From GCA-2726865 sp050053595 (GTDB lineage Archaea > Thermoproteota > Bathyarchaeia > TCS64), in the NCBI GenBank assembly GCA_050053595.1, contig JASFTK010000109.1, forward strand, positions 1 through 5,165: a stretch of 5,165 nucleotides of DNA, in the 5' to 3' direction. The translations under genes and the position numbers were made by a program. The stretch's first letter is position 1. Every line of letters starts with the position of its first letter. Under the pieces are notes generated by a model. The model was not told the DNA's origin, did no database searches, and saw nothing but the letters and a program-made list of their open reading frames with translations. Positions 1 to 5,165 of the stretch are shown here, one piece after another.

Positions 1-891
1 GATCTTCCTCTTGTCTCTGCGGTCTATCAGATTCCCAGCGGGGATGGCGAGTATCACCTGGATCACAGTGGCCAGGGTGAGGAGGGTGCCCCAGTCGAGG
101 GCCCTGAGGCCTAGCGCGTCCTCTGCGTAGACCACCCAGAAAGGCCCGGTGAATGCGTTGAAGAAAAGGGAGATCACCAGGATCACCGCGTAGACCTTGA
201 GCTCTCTCGGCATCCACCTCAATGTCTCCAAGGTCTCACGGTATGCCCCACCCACGATCCGTATAAAATCTGAGCGGGTGGCATGGGGCTCTGGGAGGGT
301 CTCATCTAGGTACCTCCAGTTGATGAATGTGATCAGGGTGAGGGCGAGGAATGTCCATCCGTAAAGGAGACGCATAGCCTGGACCAGCCCCAAGGTCTCG
401 ATCAGATAACCCCCCAAGAAGGGGGAGAGGATCCCGAAGAAGGCAGGTAGGCTGGTGACCGCCGCAAAGCCCCTGCCCCGGGCATCGGCCTCCATGGAAT
501 CGGCAAGGAGAGCACTTGAGGCGGGGAACCGGAAGACTAGGAGACCGTTGAAGAAACTAGCGGCTGCCAGGTACCTCCAATCCGGGGCCAACATATAGAC
601 GGAGAAGAGAGCAGCATTCACTGCGCCAATGACCACCAGGGTCCTCTTCCGGCTATAGTTGTCGGCGAGAGCACCGGCGATAGGGTATACAAACATCGCG
701 GCTAGAGGCCTGAGGCTGTTGACGATGCCGATGTCCACCTTGCTCCCTCCTAGAGCAAGGACATAGAGGCTGAAGTAGGGGAAGGTGATGAAGAGGCTGA
801 GCTGTCTGATCACCATCCCCACGGTGAGGACCAAGACGTTACCCTTTATCACCTCCCTCATCGAAGAGAGCCAACCCTCCTCAGATCCCAT
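1..891 (-). CDS. MFS transporter, N-terminal part (C-terminus beyond window edge)
   Basis: This open frame of 297 codons encodes a membrane transporter of the major facilitator superfamily, which moves small solutes across the cytoplasmic membrane using an ion gradient or as a uniporter. The translation has a short polar N-terminus and then alternating hydrophobic segments from about residue 18. The classic motif A loop after TM2 is at residues 73-83 (GALADNYSRKR, with D77 and basic R81-R83). A motif C-like glycine/proline stretch lies in TM5 (GILSPFLGG, 153-161), followed by a central loop near 195-230. The second-half motif A repeat (GNLIDRRDKRK, 286-296) sits at the truncated end. A usual length of about 400 residues suggests roughly 100 are missing. 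The start is taken as ATG at 891. A second in-frame ATG at 861 (M11) has a GGAGG about 14 bases upstream and is a credible alternative. It diverges from npdG. Family assignment is firm; the substrate is unknown. Confidence 0.9.
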   Translation of the reverse strand, partial: MGSEEGWLSSMREVIKGNVLVLTVGMVIRQLSLFITFPYFSLYVLALGGSKVDIGIVNSLRPLAAMFVYPIAGALADNYSRKRTLVVIGAVNAALFSVYMLAPDWRYLAAASFFNGLLVFRFPASSALLADSMEADARGRGFAAVTSLPAFFGILSPFLGGYLIETLGLVQAMRLLYGWTFLALTLITFINWRYLDETLPEPHATRSDFIRIVGGAYRETLETLRWMPRELKVYAVILVISLFFNAFTGPFWVVYAEDALGLRALDWGTLLTLATVIQVILAIPAGNLIDRRDKRKI

Positions 892-949
892 GTTAACATC
901 TCTAGGAGGCTCTACACTCAAAAATCGAGCGGTCTGAGGGCATAAGGGG

Positions 950-957
950 TTTATATG
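950..957. promoter_or_regulatory. TATA-like box shared by the divergent npdG and MFS genes
   Basis: The sequence TTTATATG reads CATATAAA on the other strand, so the same eight bases could position TBP in either direction. For npdG, the expected start about 26 bases downstream falls near 980, giving a leader of about 9 bases before the ATG at 989. A purine run (AAGGGG) just upstream could serve as the TFB recognition element in that direction. In the minus direction the start would fall near 927, giving a leader of about 36 bases for the transporter, but the flanking sequence is a poor TFB element. A T-rich stretch near 920-926 is an alternative box for a short-leader transporter transcript. 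The plus-strand role is well supported by spacing; the minus role is inference. Confidence 0.6.
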
Positions 958-988
958 AACCCGAGAAGACCCACTAAATGTCTGGAAA

Positions 989-1693
989 ATGGAGATAGGT
1001 ATCATCGGGGGGACTGGGAACATGGGGAGGGGACTGACCCTACGTCTCGCCCTGAAGCACAACATCCTAGTGGGCTCAAGGAGCCGGATGAAGGCGGAAC
1101 GCATCGCTAAAGAGCTCAATAACATCTCCAAGGGCTTCTACCTTGAGGAGATAGAGGGTTCCATAAATGGGGTCCCCAACGCTGAAGCCATCGAGGGCTC
1201 CGAGGTGATCATGGTCACCCTCCCGCCTGAGCCCTCCCTCCCAGCCATGAAGGGGTTGAAGCAGTGGCTGACTCCCGACCATATCGTGGTCTCGACGGTT
1301 GTCCCGATGAACAGGAGGGAGGGTCTCTTCTACTGGACCCCCCTTGAGGAGGACCCAGGCTTCGAGGGGAGGAGCGCTGCTGAAGCGATACAGACCGTGG
1401 TAGAGCCGACACCTGTGATCACCGCATTCCAGACTGTTCCTGCGGCCTACCTCAAAAACATTGACGCCATCCTCAACGTCGATGTCCTCATCGCCGGTGA
1501 CGACGACCTCGCCCTCGCCAAGGTCTCAAGGCTCGTGAGGGATATCCCCAACCTCCGCCCCCTCAGGGTCGGCCCCCTCTTAAACTCGAAGTGGGTTGAG
1601 TCAATCACACCGCTACTGCTGAACGCGGCGATCCTCAACGGTCTCCACGACCCCACGATACGGGTTATCCCTTGGATGCCTTCCGAGGGATAG
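989..1693 (+). CDS. npdG: F420H2:NADP+ oxidoreductase (NADPH-dependent F420 reductase)
   Basis: This cytoplasmic enzyme of 234 residues transfers hydride between the deazaflavin F420 and NADP, linking F420-dependent catabolism to NADPH-requiring biosynthesis. The N-terminus is a Rossmann dinucleotide fold with the family signature GGTGNMGRG (residues 7-15). It is followed by GSRSR (29-33), whose S30 and R31 match the residues that bind the NADP 2'-phosphate. Further family blocks are TLPP (77-80), VVPM (104-107), RSAAEAI (128-134), AFQTVPAA (146-153), AGDDD (169-173) and the C-terminal block GPLLNSKWVESITPLLLN (195-212). The protein is about 20 residues longer than the Archaeoglobus enzyme as I remember it, from an insertion near 115-127 and a C-terminal tail. 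At Q148 the Archaeoglobus protein has His by my recollection. The start is the first in-frame ATG after the TATA box; an ATG at 978 is out of frame and stops quickly. Family is confident; preferred direction is unknown. Confidence 0.93.
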   Translation: MEIGIIGGTGNMGRGLTLRLALKHNILVGSRSRMKAERIAKELNNISKGFYLEEIEGSINGVPNAEAIEGSEVIMVTLPPEPSLPAMKGLKQWLTPDHIVVSTVVPMNRREGLFYWTPLEEDPGFEGRSAAEAIQTVVEPTPVITAFQTVPAAYLKNIDAILNVDVLIAGDDDLALAKVSRLVRDIPNLRPLRVGPLLNSKWVESITPLLLNAAILNGLHDPTIRVIPWMPSEG

Positions 1694-1715
1694 ATGAACT
1701 CTAAACCAGATACCC

Positions 1716-1745
1716 CTCAATCGTGGATTGGGCACAATCTTTTTG
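1716..1745 (+). terminator. Possible npdG transcription terminator
   Basis: Twenty-some bases after the npdG stop, CTCAATC (1716-1722) can pair with GATTGGG (1726-1732), counting one G-U pair, around a three-base GTG loop. A T5 run follows at 1740-1744. Archaeal termination depends mainly on U-rich tracts, so the T run may matter more than the weak stem. The position fits, because the next gene has its own promoter at 1784. The stem is short and the T run is separated from it by seven bases, so support is modest. Confidence 0.35.
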
Positions 1746-1783
1746 TAAAAACCCTAAATAAACTGGGGGTAGAACCCAATGTT

Positions 1784-1791
1784 CTATATAT
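1784..1791 (+). promoter_or_regulatory. TATA box for the 104-residue protein gene
   Basis: CTATATAT is centred about 26 bases before the GTG at 1814, the usual archaeal TATA-to-start distance, so the transcript would begin essentially at the start codon. A second A+T-rich run at 1802-1813 would place a start near 1833, inside the gene and without a suitable in-frame start codon, so it is not preferred. Confidence 0.6.
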
Positions 1792-1813
1792 CATTGATGC
1801 ATAATATATAATA

Positions 1814-2128
1814 GTGGTACATTTGGCAGGGAAATCTCCGCTAGAGAGGGTCCTAAAAATTGATGATGAGGTCATCAAACTGAAAAACGACCCGACCTAC
1901 AGGAAGATCCGGAAGAACCTGAAAAAGCTTGAACAGAGGAACTTTGGGCTCCGGACGTTATCGATCCCAGCCCCCCACGACCTCAACAAGACGATAGAGA
2001 TACAGAAATACTCAGATGAGATGGACGCGGTCAAGGAGAAATACAGGGATCGCCTCTTCGAGTTCGAGTCCAAGTTAGACTCTCTCTACCAAGAGAAGAG
2101 AGATCTCAAAAAGAAGATCTTCGGTTAG
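1814..2128 (+). CDS. Small charged helical-hairpin protein, function unknown
   Basis: I do not recognise a family. The 104-residue product is rich in Lys, Glu, Asp and Arg, with no membrane segment, signal peptide or cysteine. Residues about 10-45 look like one amphipathic helix and about 60-103 like a second, separated by a Pro-containing linker (LRTLSIPAPHD, 46-56). This suggests an antiparallel helical hairpin or coiled coil, as in small oligomerising or scaffold proteins; it lacks the beta-hairpin strands expected between prefoldin helices. The start is taken as GTG at 1814, because it coincides with the transcript start predicted from the TATA box at 1784; TTG at 1823 would remove three residues. 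No Shine-Dalgarno sequence is evident, in keeping with a leaderless message. It stands alone, downstream of npdG with its own promoter and convergent with tfb. That it is a real gene is supported by promoter position and coherent composition. Confidence 0.72.
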   Translation: MVHLAGKSPLERVLKIDDEVIKLKNDPTYRKIRKNLKKLEQRNFGLRTLSIPAPHDLNKTIEIQKYSDEMDAVKEKYRDRLFEFESKLDSLYQEKRDLKKKIFG

Positions 2129-2163
2129 CTTATCGCTGTAAAAGTTTTGACCTACTGAGAAAT

Positions 2164-2298
2164 CCGGTATAGCCCCTCCGGCGCTTAGCAATGTTATGGT
2201 TGTTTTGGTGGATCTATGCAAGTTTGCTTTTCAGCTTTGAATCTGGAGGGTTCTATACGGCGCATAAATGCGGTATATTGACGATCAACCAAGCGCCG
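2164..2298. other. Structured intergenic region, candidate small RNA or structured 3' UTR
   Basis: In the gap between two convergent genes, bases 2164-2179 pair with 2245-2260 to give 14 base pairs: six (CCCTCC with GGAGGG), a 1x2 internal loop, six (GTATAG with CTATAC), a one-base bulge, and two more. Inside it AGCAA (2187-2191) can pair with TTGCT (2224-2228). The right arm can instead fold with downstream sequence: TATAC (2254-2258) and CGCA (2261-2264) pair with TGCG (2269-2272) and GTATA (2273-2277) around a TAAA loop. A third pairing, CGGCGCTT (2179-2186) with AAGCGCCG (2291-2298), is perfect over eight bases. The strand is undetermined. A weak A+T-rich element at 2139-2148 (TAAAAGTTTT) could be a TATA-like box for a plus-strand RNA starting near 2170, or a T-tract terminator for the preceding gene. 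I recognise no known RNA family here. Confidence 0.35.
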
Positions 2299-2313
2299 AT
2301 TCGCTTTGAAACG

Positions 2314-3237
2314 TTATAGATCTATTTGGAGGTTAAGTTCATGGGTCAGTTCTTTATACCTGTTCCGGATGGTGACCTCGGTGACTTTAGCGACTCTTGC
2401 GATCTCTCCTTGGGTCCTGAGCTCCCCCGTCAACCTGCTGGCGATGTATATGCAGGCTGCTGCGACCCCAGACGGTGATTTTCCGCTTGTCAGCTTGAGC
2501 TCGGCAGCCCTGTCCAGTACCTTCGAGGCGATGTCTTCGGTTCCTCCTGAGAGTTCTATGTGGTTTACTATCTTGGATATGTACTTGTAGCGATCTACGG
2601 GGGGGACGTCGGCTTCCAGCTTCCTCAGCAGCACCCTGTAGCTCCTTGCGCAGTCTTTCCTCGTGACATTCGCGGCGTCCGCCGTAGCCTCTATGCTACG
2701 GATTACATTACATTGACGGCAGGCCATGTAGATCGTGGCGGCGACGACGCTGCGGATGGACCGTCCCCGGACCAGGTGCTTCCGGACCACCCGGCGGTAT
2801 ATGACCGAGGCGGTCTCCAAGGCGTTCTTGGGGAGGTTCAGTTTGTAAGAGACTTTGGTCAGCTCTGAGAGGGCGTAGGCGAGATTCCTCTCGGTAGAGC
2901 CCTTGACCTTGGATCTCCGATTCCACTTCCTGAGCCTGTAGATCTGAGCCCTCTGGTCCGGCTTGAGCCTCCTGCCTGAGGCATCTCGGTTGTGCCTACC
3001 GATGACCGTAGAGAGACCTCTGTCATGGATGAGTGTTGTGAGAGGTGCTCCCACCCTGGTGCGTCTCTTCCTCTGCTCGGCGTTGAACGCCCTCCATTCT
3101 GGGCCTTTGTCCACCAATGTCGAACTGACGACGAAGCCGCAGCGGTCGCAGACCCGCTCTCCCGCTTCAGAGTCGCGGATAAAGGTGACGCCGCCACATT
3201 CTGGACACTGTTCCGTCCGTACATTCCTCTCCATCAT
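2314..3237 (-). CDS. tfb: Transcription initiation factor B (TFB, archaeal TFIIB)
   Basis: TFB binds the TBP-TATA complex, recognises the BRE upstream of the TATA box and recruits RNA polymerase, helping open the promoter and choose the start site. The 307 residues are full length for the family. The N-terminal zinc ribbon has C11, C14, C30 and C33. The B-reader/linker follows, with the conserved GPEWRAF (45-51) and RTRVGAP (59-65), then LSTVIG and RNRD-like residues near 75-86. Two cyclin-like repeats span about 106-200 and 205-300. The second contains TSGKSPSGVAAACIYIAS and the BRE-reading helix-turn-helix RTQGEIARVAKVTEVTIRNRY (274-294, closely matching the family consensus). The start is ATG at 3237, with a second ATG immediately after it. 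No Shine-Dalgarno spacing fits, and an A+T-rich box at 3261-3268 would make the message leaderless. A small basic-tailed protein gene lies 65 bases upstream on the same strand. Whether the genome has other TFBs cannot be seen. Confidence 0.97.
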   Translation of the reverse strand: MMERNVRTEQCPECGGVTFIRDSEAGERVCDRCGFVVSSTLVDKGPEWRAFNAEQRKRRTRVGAPLTTLIHDRGLSTVIGRHNRDASGRRLKPDQRAQIYRLRKWNRRSKVKGSTERNLAYALSELTKVSYKLNLPKNALETASVIYRRVVRKHLVRGRSIRSVVAATIYMACRQCNVIRSIEATADAANVTRKDCARSYRVLLRKLEADVPPVDRYKYISKIVNHIELSGGTEDIASKVLDRAAELKLTSGKSPSGVAAACIYIASRLTGELRTQGEIARVAKVTEVTIRNRYKELTHELNLQIDL

Positions 3238-3260
3238 ATCACTTCATATTTTTTACCCTG

Positions 3261-3268
3261 TTAATATC
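3261..3268 (-). promoter_or_regulatory. Possible TATA box directly upstream of tfb
   Basis: On the minus strand GATATTAA is centred about 27 bases before the tfb ATG, so transcription would begin at or beside the start codon. The match is only moderate. If it is active, tfb has its own promoter in addition to read-through from the small gene upstream. The A-rich run nearer the gene (3244-3255) is too close to serve as a TATA box for this start. Confidence 0.4.
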
Positions 3269-3302
3269 AGATTCAAAGCATGTCTCTCATTCAATACTGG
3301 TT

Positions 3303-3614
3303 TCATTTATGTCGCGCAATCCGGTTTTTCTTCTGCTGTTCACGCCTGTAAGCCCGCTTCCTCTTCCCTCGGATCTTCGCCTTGCGGTACCTCCTATTGT
3401 CCGTGGACCCTCTACGATGCTTACTTATCTCATTGTAGAACTTGGGGTAGCTGATCTCCTTGTCGAAGAGCTGGGATACGAGGTCGTTGAGGGTGCGTTT
3501 CACCTCTTCTCCTGGAGTGTCATCGAAGATATCCGAATAAGCCTTGTATGCGGCTTGAAATTTGAAACCTGAAGCTTCTTCAAATGTGATCTTTGAAGGC
3601 TGTTCTTCACTCAT
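3303..3614 (-). CDS. Small protein with acidic N-terminal half and very basic C-terminal tail, unknown function
   Basis: I do not recognise a family. The 103-residue product has an N-terminal half (1-65) that is mildly acidic and probably helical, with aromatic residues in a repeating pattern (FKFQAAYKAYSDIF, 17-30, and YPKFYNEI, 56-63). The tail from residue 66 onward has about 19 Lys/Arg among 38 residues, with only two acidic ones (for example KIRGKRKRAYRR, 80-91). Such a tail usually contacts nucleic acid or ribosome/RNA phosphates; that is inference. It has no cysteines, membrane segments or signal peptide. The gene is the first of a likely two-gene unit with tfb, 65 bases downstream on the same strand, with a good TATA box at 3654-3661 giving a leader of about 17 bases. 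It is not Gar1, which neighbours tfb in some archaea. The promoter, tfb linkage and coherent composition make it a believable gene. Confidence 0.8.
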   Translation of the reverse strand: MSEEQPSKITFEEASGFKFQAAYKAYSDIFDDTPGEEVKRTLNDLVSQLFDKEISYPKFYNEISKHRRGSTDNRRYRKAKIRGKRKRAYRREQQKKNRIARHK

Positions 3615-3653
3615 GTTGTGGTACGAATCCTTCTATCAAAGTCCCATCCGCTG

Positions 3654-3661
3654 TTATAAAT
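3654..3661 (-). promoter_or_regulatory. TATA box for the small-protein/tfb unit
   Basis: ATTTATAA on the minus strand is a strong archaeal TATA match. Its centre predicts a transcript start near 3631, about 17 bases before the ATG at 3614. An AGGA in that region lies 12 or more bases from the ATG, too far for a typical ribosome binding site. It faces away from the plus-strand box at 3701, about 47 bases off. Confidence 0.65.
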
Positions 3662-3700
3662 CCTAGGCTGTCCGGAGCTCGGTTCTTCCTGTGGTGTTTG

Positions 3701-3708
3701 TTTTATAG
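3701..3708 (+). promoter_or_regulatory. TATA box for the PPC-domain gene
   Basis: TTTTATAG is centred about 26 bases before 3730-3731, where transcription should start. This leaves about 10 bases before the TTG at 3741. An ATG in another frame (3728-3730) sits almost exactly on the predicted transcript start. The GGAGGG at 3712-3717 is upstream of that start, so it cannot act as a ribosome binding site if the box is used. Confidence 0.55.
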
Positions 3709-3740
3709 ATCGGAGGGTTTAGTTCAGATGGTGTTCAGAT

Positions 3741-4274
3741 TTGAAGGATATATGGGAGAAAGACGCCGACGAGCCCACCGAGTATCATGCCGTAGAGGCG
3801 AGGAGGGGGAGGGAGTTCATCCTCCGGCTCACCACGGGTGCCGATGTCTATAAGGCGATACAGAGGTTCGCCATGGATCACGGGATCCGCTTTGCGAAGA
3901 TCCACGCCGCATTCATGGGGGGTCTCAAACCAGCGAAGTTCTACATGTGGGCTCCAGACACAAGTGACCCGGATAACTGGCATAATGAGTCGGTAGCCAC
4001 TGTCCAGAATCAGAGTATGATCCTCAGCATGAGTGGGGTTATCCATCCCCGGATCGTGGGGGGAGAGGAGGAGCCGTTCCCAGCCATCCATTTTGTCGCA
4101 GGGGGCGCTTGGGACGTACCGACCATCGGGGGCCACCTAGAGGAGGGGACCGTAGTCAAAGGGGTGCTGGAAATCTTCATCACAGAGATCCTTGGCATCG
4201 ATGTCCTACTGCCGTCCGACTATGACCCCGAGTCCGACTCCGCCCCTGAGAGCTGGTACAGAGAAGTCGAATGA
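3741..4274 (+). CDS. PPC/DUF296-domain protein (possible DNA-binding or ligand-binding protein)
   Basis: The 177-residue product carries a PPC (plants and prokaryotes conserved, DUF296) domain over about residues 20-155. This fold forms trimers and is found alone in archaea and bacteria and fused to AT-hooks in plant nuclear proteins; its prokaryotic role is poorly known. Family features are FILRLTTGADVYKAIQRFA (26-44), the strand-loop IHAAFMGGL (54-62), LSMSGVIHP (95-103), PAIHF (114-118), GGHLEEGTVVKGVLEI (130-145) and the terminal strand ending EILG (149-152). A polar tail, rich in Asp, Glu, Pro and Ser, follows. No AT-hook or membrane segment is present. Of the three His that commonly bind metal (HxH plus GGH), H117 and H132 remain but the first is A115. 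The start is TTG 3741, the only plausible one after an in-frame stop at 3720. The gene diverges from the tfb unit and converges on an MFS gene. Confidence 0.82.
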   Translation: MKDIWEKDADEPTEYHAVEARRGREFILRLTTGADVYKAIQRFAMDHGIRFAKIHAAFMGGLKPAKFYMWAPDTSDPDNWHNESVATVQNQSMILSMSGVIHPRIVGGEEEPFPAIHFVAGGAWDVPTIGGHLEEGTVVKGVLEIFITEILGIDVLLPSDYDPESDSAPESWYREVE

Positions 4275-4346
4275 CAAATCCAATTCCCCTCTATTCCAGA
4301 TCTAATCCTCTTTGACCATCATCCACTCCAATTTATCCCCGTTATA

Positions 4347-4360
4347 CCATTTGGGAATGG
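4347..4360. repeat. Short hairpin in the gap between convergent genes
   Basis: CCATT and AATGG pair perfectly around a TGGG loop in the 143-base gap between the PPC gene and the convergent MFS gene. No T run follows on either strand, so it is not a standard terminator. The plus strand just after the PPC stop is pyrimidine-rich (about 4280-4312, with short CTCTTT-type tracts), which may be where that message ends. Nothing else was seen in this gap. Confidence 0.3.
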
Positions 4361-4417
4361 ATCCCCCTAAGTCGACAGGAGGCAGAGGTTGGTGTTGGCG
4401 TCTGATGGATGTTTGGC

Positions 4418-5165
4418 TCATCTATGGTCTATCTTGACACCGAATTGGAAGATGGCGAGGCCGATGAAGGAGACTGCCACTGAGGCGAGAAATATCGGGT
4501 ATAGACCCAGAGTGTCTGCAATATATGCAGCTACCATGGGGGCAACGGCGCCCGCGACACTACCGGGGACGAAGGAGAAGGCGAAGCCGGTGCCTCGCTG
4601 TCCGGGTGGTGTGAGCATCGCGGTGATCGAAGAGTTTGCGGCCATGCTCATGGTGCCGAACAATCTCCTGCAAATGTAGAATATGGAGAAGGGTAGAAAA
4701 CCCCCGGTGACAATAGCGGCGAGGAAGCTGGTGTAGGAGATGAAGAGGGCTATCACAGCCCATCGTTTCTCGCCGAGACGGTAGGCCATCTCTCCTCCGA
4801 GGGGGGCGCCGAAGATGCCGAGGAGGGAACCGATGCTGAGCATAAGGCCGACCTGGGCGACGGTCCATCCCTGGGCTTCAACGAGCCAGATGGTGAGGAA
4901 CCCTGTTGTCAATCTGCCACCGAACCTCCTGATACCACTGGATATGAGGAAGATGAGGAAGCCAGGGGTGAGGAGTTTGGAGGATGGGTCGGGATGGTCC
5001 TCCTCCGTTGTCTTCTGACGCTGCGGGGTTGGGGCGGCTTGGACGAAATAGAGGATAACGAGCCCCAGGAGGATGGGGATAGTCCAGAAACGGTAGACTT
5101 GACGCCATTGGAAGGCGAGGACCCCCATTAAGAGGGTGATGGACAGGGGACCCAGAGACATCCCG
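4418..5165 (-). CDS. MFS transporter, C-terminal part (N-terminus beyond window edge)
   Basis: The frame is open to the right end, so the ATG at 5161 is most likely an internal methionine. About 248 codons are visible. Numbering from that methionine, the sequence begins in a TM5-like segment with the Gly-Pro pair of motif C (SLGPLSITLLMG, 2-13) and continues through a TM6-like stretch (26-40) and a hydrophilic central loop rich in Pro, Asp, Lys and Glu (42-62). Six C-terminal membrane segments follow. Between the second and third of these is a motif A-like loop (GAPLGGEMAYRLGEKRW, 118-134). TPPGQRGTGFAF (184-195) matches the post-TM10 signature of the superfamily. A basic tail ends the protein. 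Roughly 150 N-terminal residues, TM1-TM4 and the promoter lie outside the window. It faces the PPC gene tail to tail. Superfamily is firm; the substrate is unknown. Confidence 0.9.
   Translation of the reverse strand, partial: GMSLGPLSITLLMGVLAFQWRQVYRFWTIPILLGLVILYFVQAAPTPQRQKTTEEDHPDPSSKLLTPGFLIFLISSGIRRFGGRLTTGFLTIWLVEAQGWTVAQVGLMLSIGSLLGIFGAPLGGEMAYRLGEKRWAVIALFISYTSFLAAIVTGGFLPFSIFYICRRLFGTMSMAANSSITAMLTPPGQRGTGFAFSFVPGSVAGAVAPMVAAYIADTLGLYPIFLASVAVSFIGLAIFQFGVKIDHR

Noticed and set aside
2230..2247. A tRNA T-arm-like hairpin (TTCAG with CTGGA).
   Set aside because: The loop has eight bases and lacks the TTC signature, and no acceptor, D or anticodon arm could be fitted around it on either strand.
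2234..3279. An 11-base perfect inverted repeat, GCTTTGAATCT at 2234-2244 and its complement at 3269-3279, flanking tfb.
   Set aside because: By a simple count, a few such 11-base inverted matches are expected by chance in 5 kb, and there is no target duplication or transposase to suggest mobility.
2963..3454. A 163-codon plus-strand open frame antisense to tfb and the adjacent small gene.
   Set aside because: It overlaps the strongly conserved tfb coding sequence on the opposite strand, its translation has no domain-like character, and the two overlapped genes explain the DNA.
3735..4136. A 133-codon minus-strand open frame antisense to the PPC gene.
   Set aside because: The plus strand encodes a recognisable PPC domain across the same bases; the antisense translation has no family resemblance.
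4389..4679. A 96-codon plus-strand open frame over the end of the right-hand MFS gene.
   Set aside because: It is the antisense shadow of conserved transporter helices and has no promoter of its own.
5159..5161. The ATG at 5161 as the true start of the right-hand MFS protein.
   Set aside because: The frame stays open past it to the window edge, and starting there would leave only the TM5-onward part of a normal 12-helix transporter.

Overview
The window is archaeal. It encodes a canonical transcription factor B (the archaeal TFIIB homologue) and an F420-dependent NADP reductase. Most genes are preceded by TATA-like boxes placed about 26 bases before the expected transcript start, and predicted leaders are very short or absent (leaderless transcripts, with GTG and TTG among the inferred starts). 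Coding DNA is G+C-rich and promoter DNA is sharply A+T-rich. Nothing seen fixes the phylum. A TACK-type uncultured lineage such as Bathyarchaeia is a guess.

Layout from left to right. (1) 1-891, minus: N-terminal three quarters of a major facilitator superfamily (MFS) transporter, cut by the window edge. (2) 989-1693, plus: npdG/fno, diverging from the transporter around one TATA-like box, followed by a possible terminator. (3) 1814-2128, plus: a 104-residue, highly charged, probably helical-hairpin protein of unknown function, apparently leaderless. (4) 2129-2313: a gap between convergent genes that holds a long imperfect inverted repeat and a competing hairpin, a candidate structured RNA. 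(5) 3614 down to 2314, minus: a 103-residue protein with an acidic first half and a very basic tail, followed by tfb, probably one transcription unit with an extra promoter for tfb. (6) 3741-4274, plus: a PPC/DUF296-domain protein diverging from that unit. (7) 5165 down to 4418, minus: C-terminal part of a second MFS transporter, cut by the right edge.

The genes do not form one obvious pathway. NpdG exchanges electrons between F420 and NADP, and TFB is core transcription machinery. The PPC protein may bind DNA or a small ligand. The transporters' substrates cannot be read from sequence. The least explained items are the small protein upstream of tfb, the helical small protein, and the structured gap at 2164-2298. 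No mobile element, CRISPR array, rRNA or convincing tRNA was seen. No gene-free stretch exceeds 300 bases.
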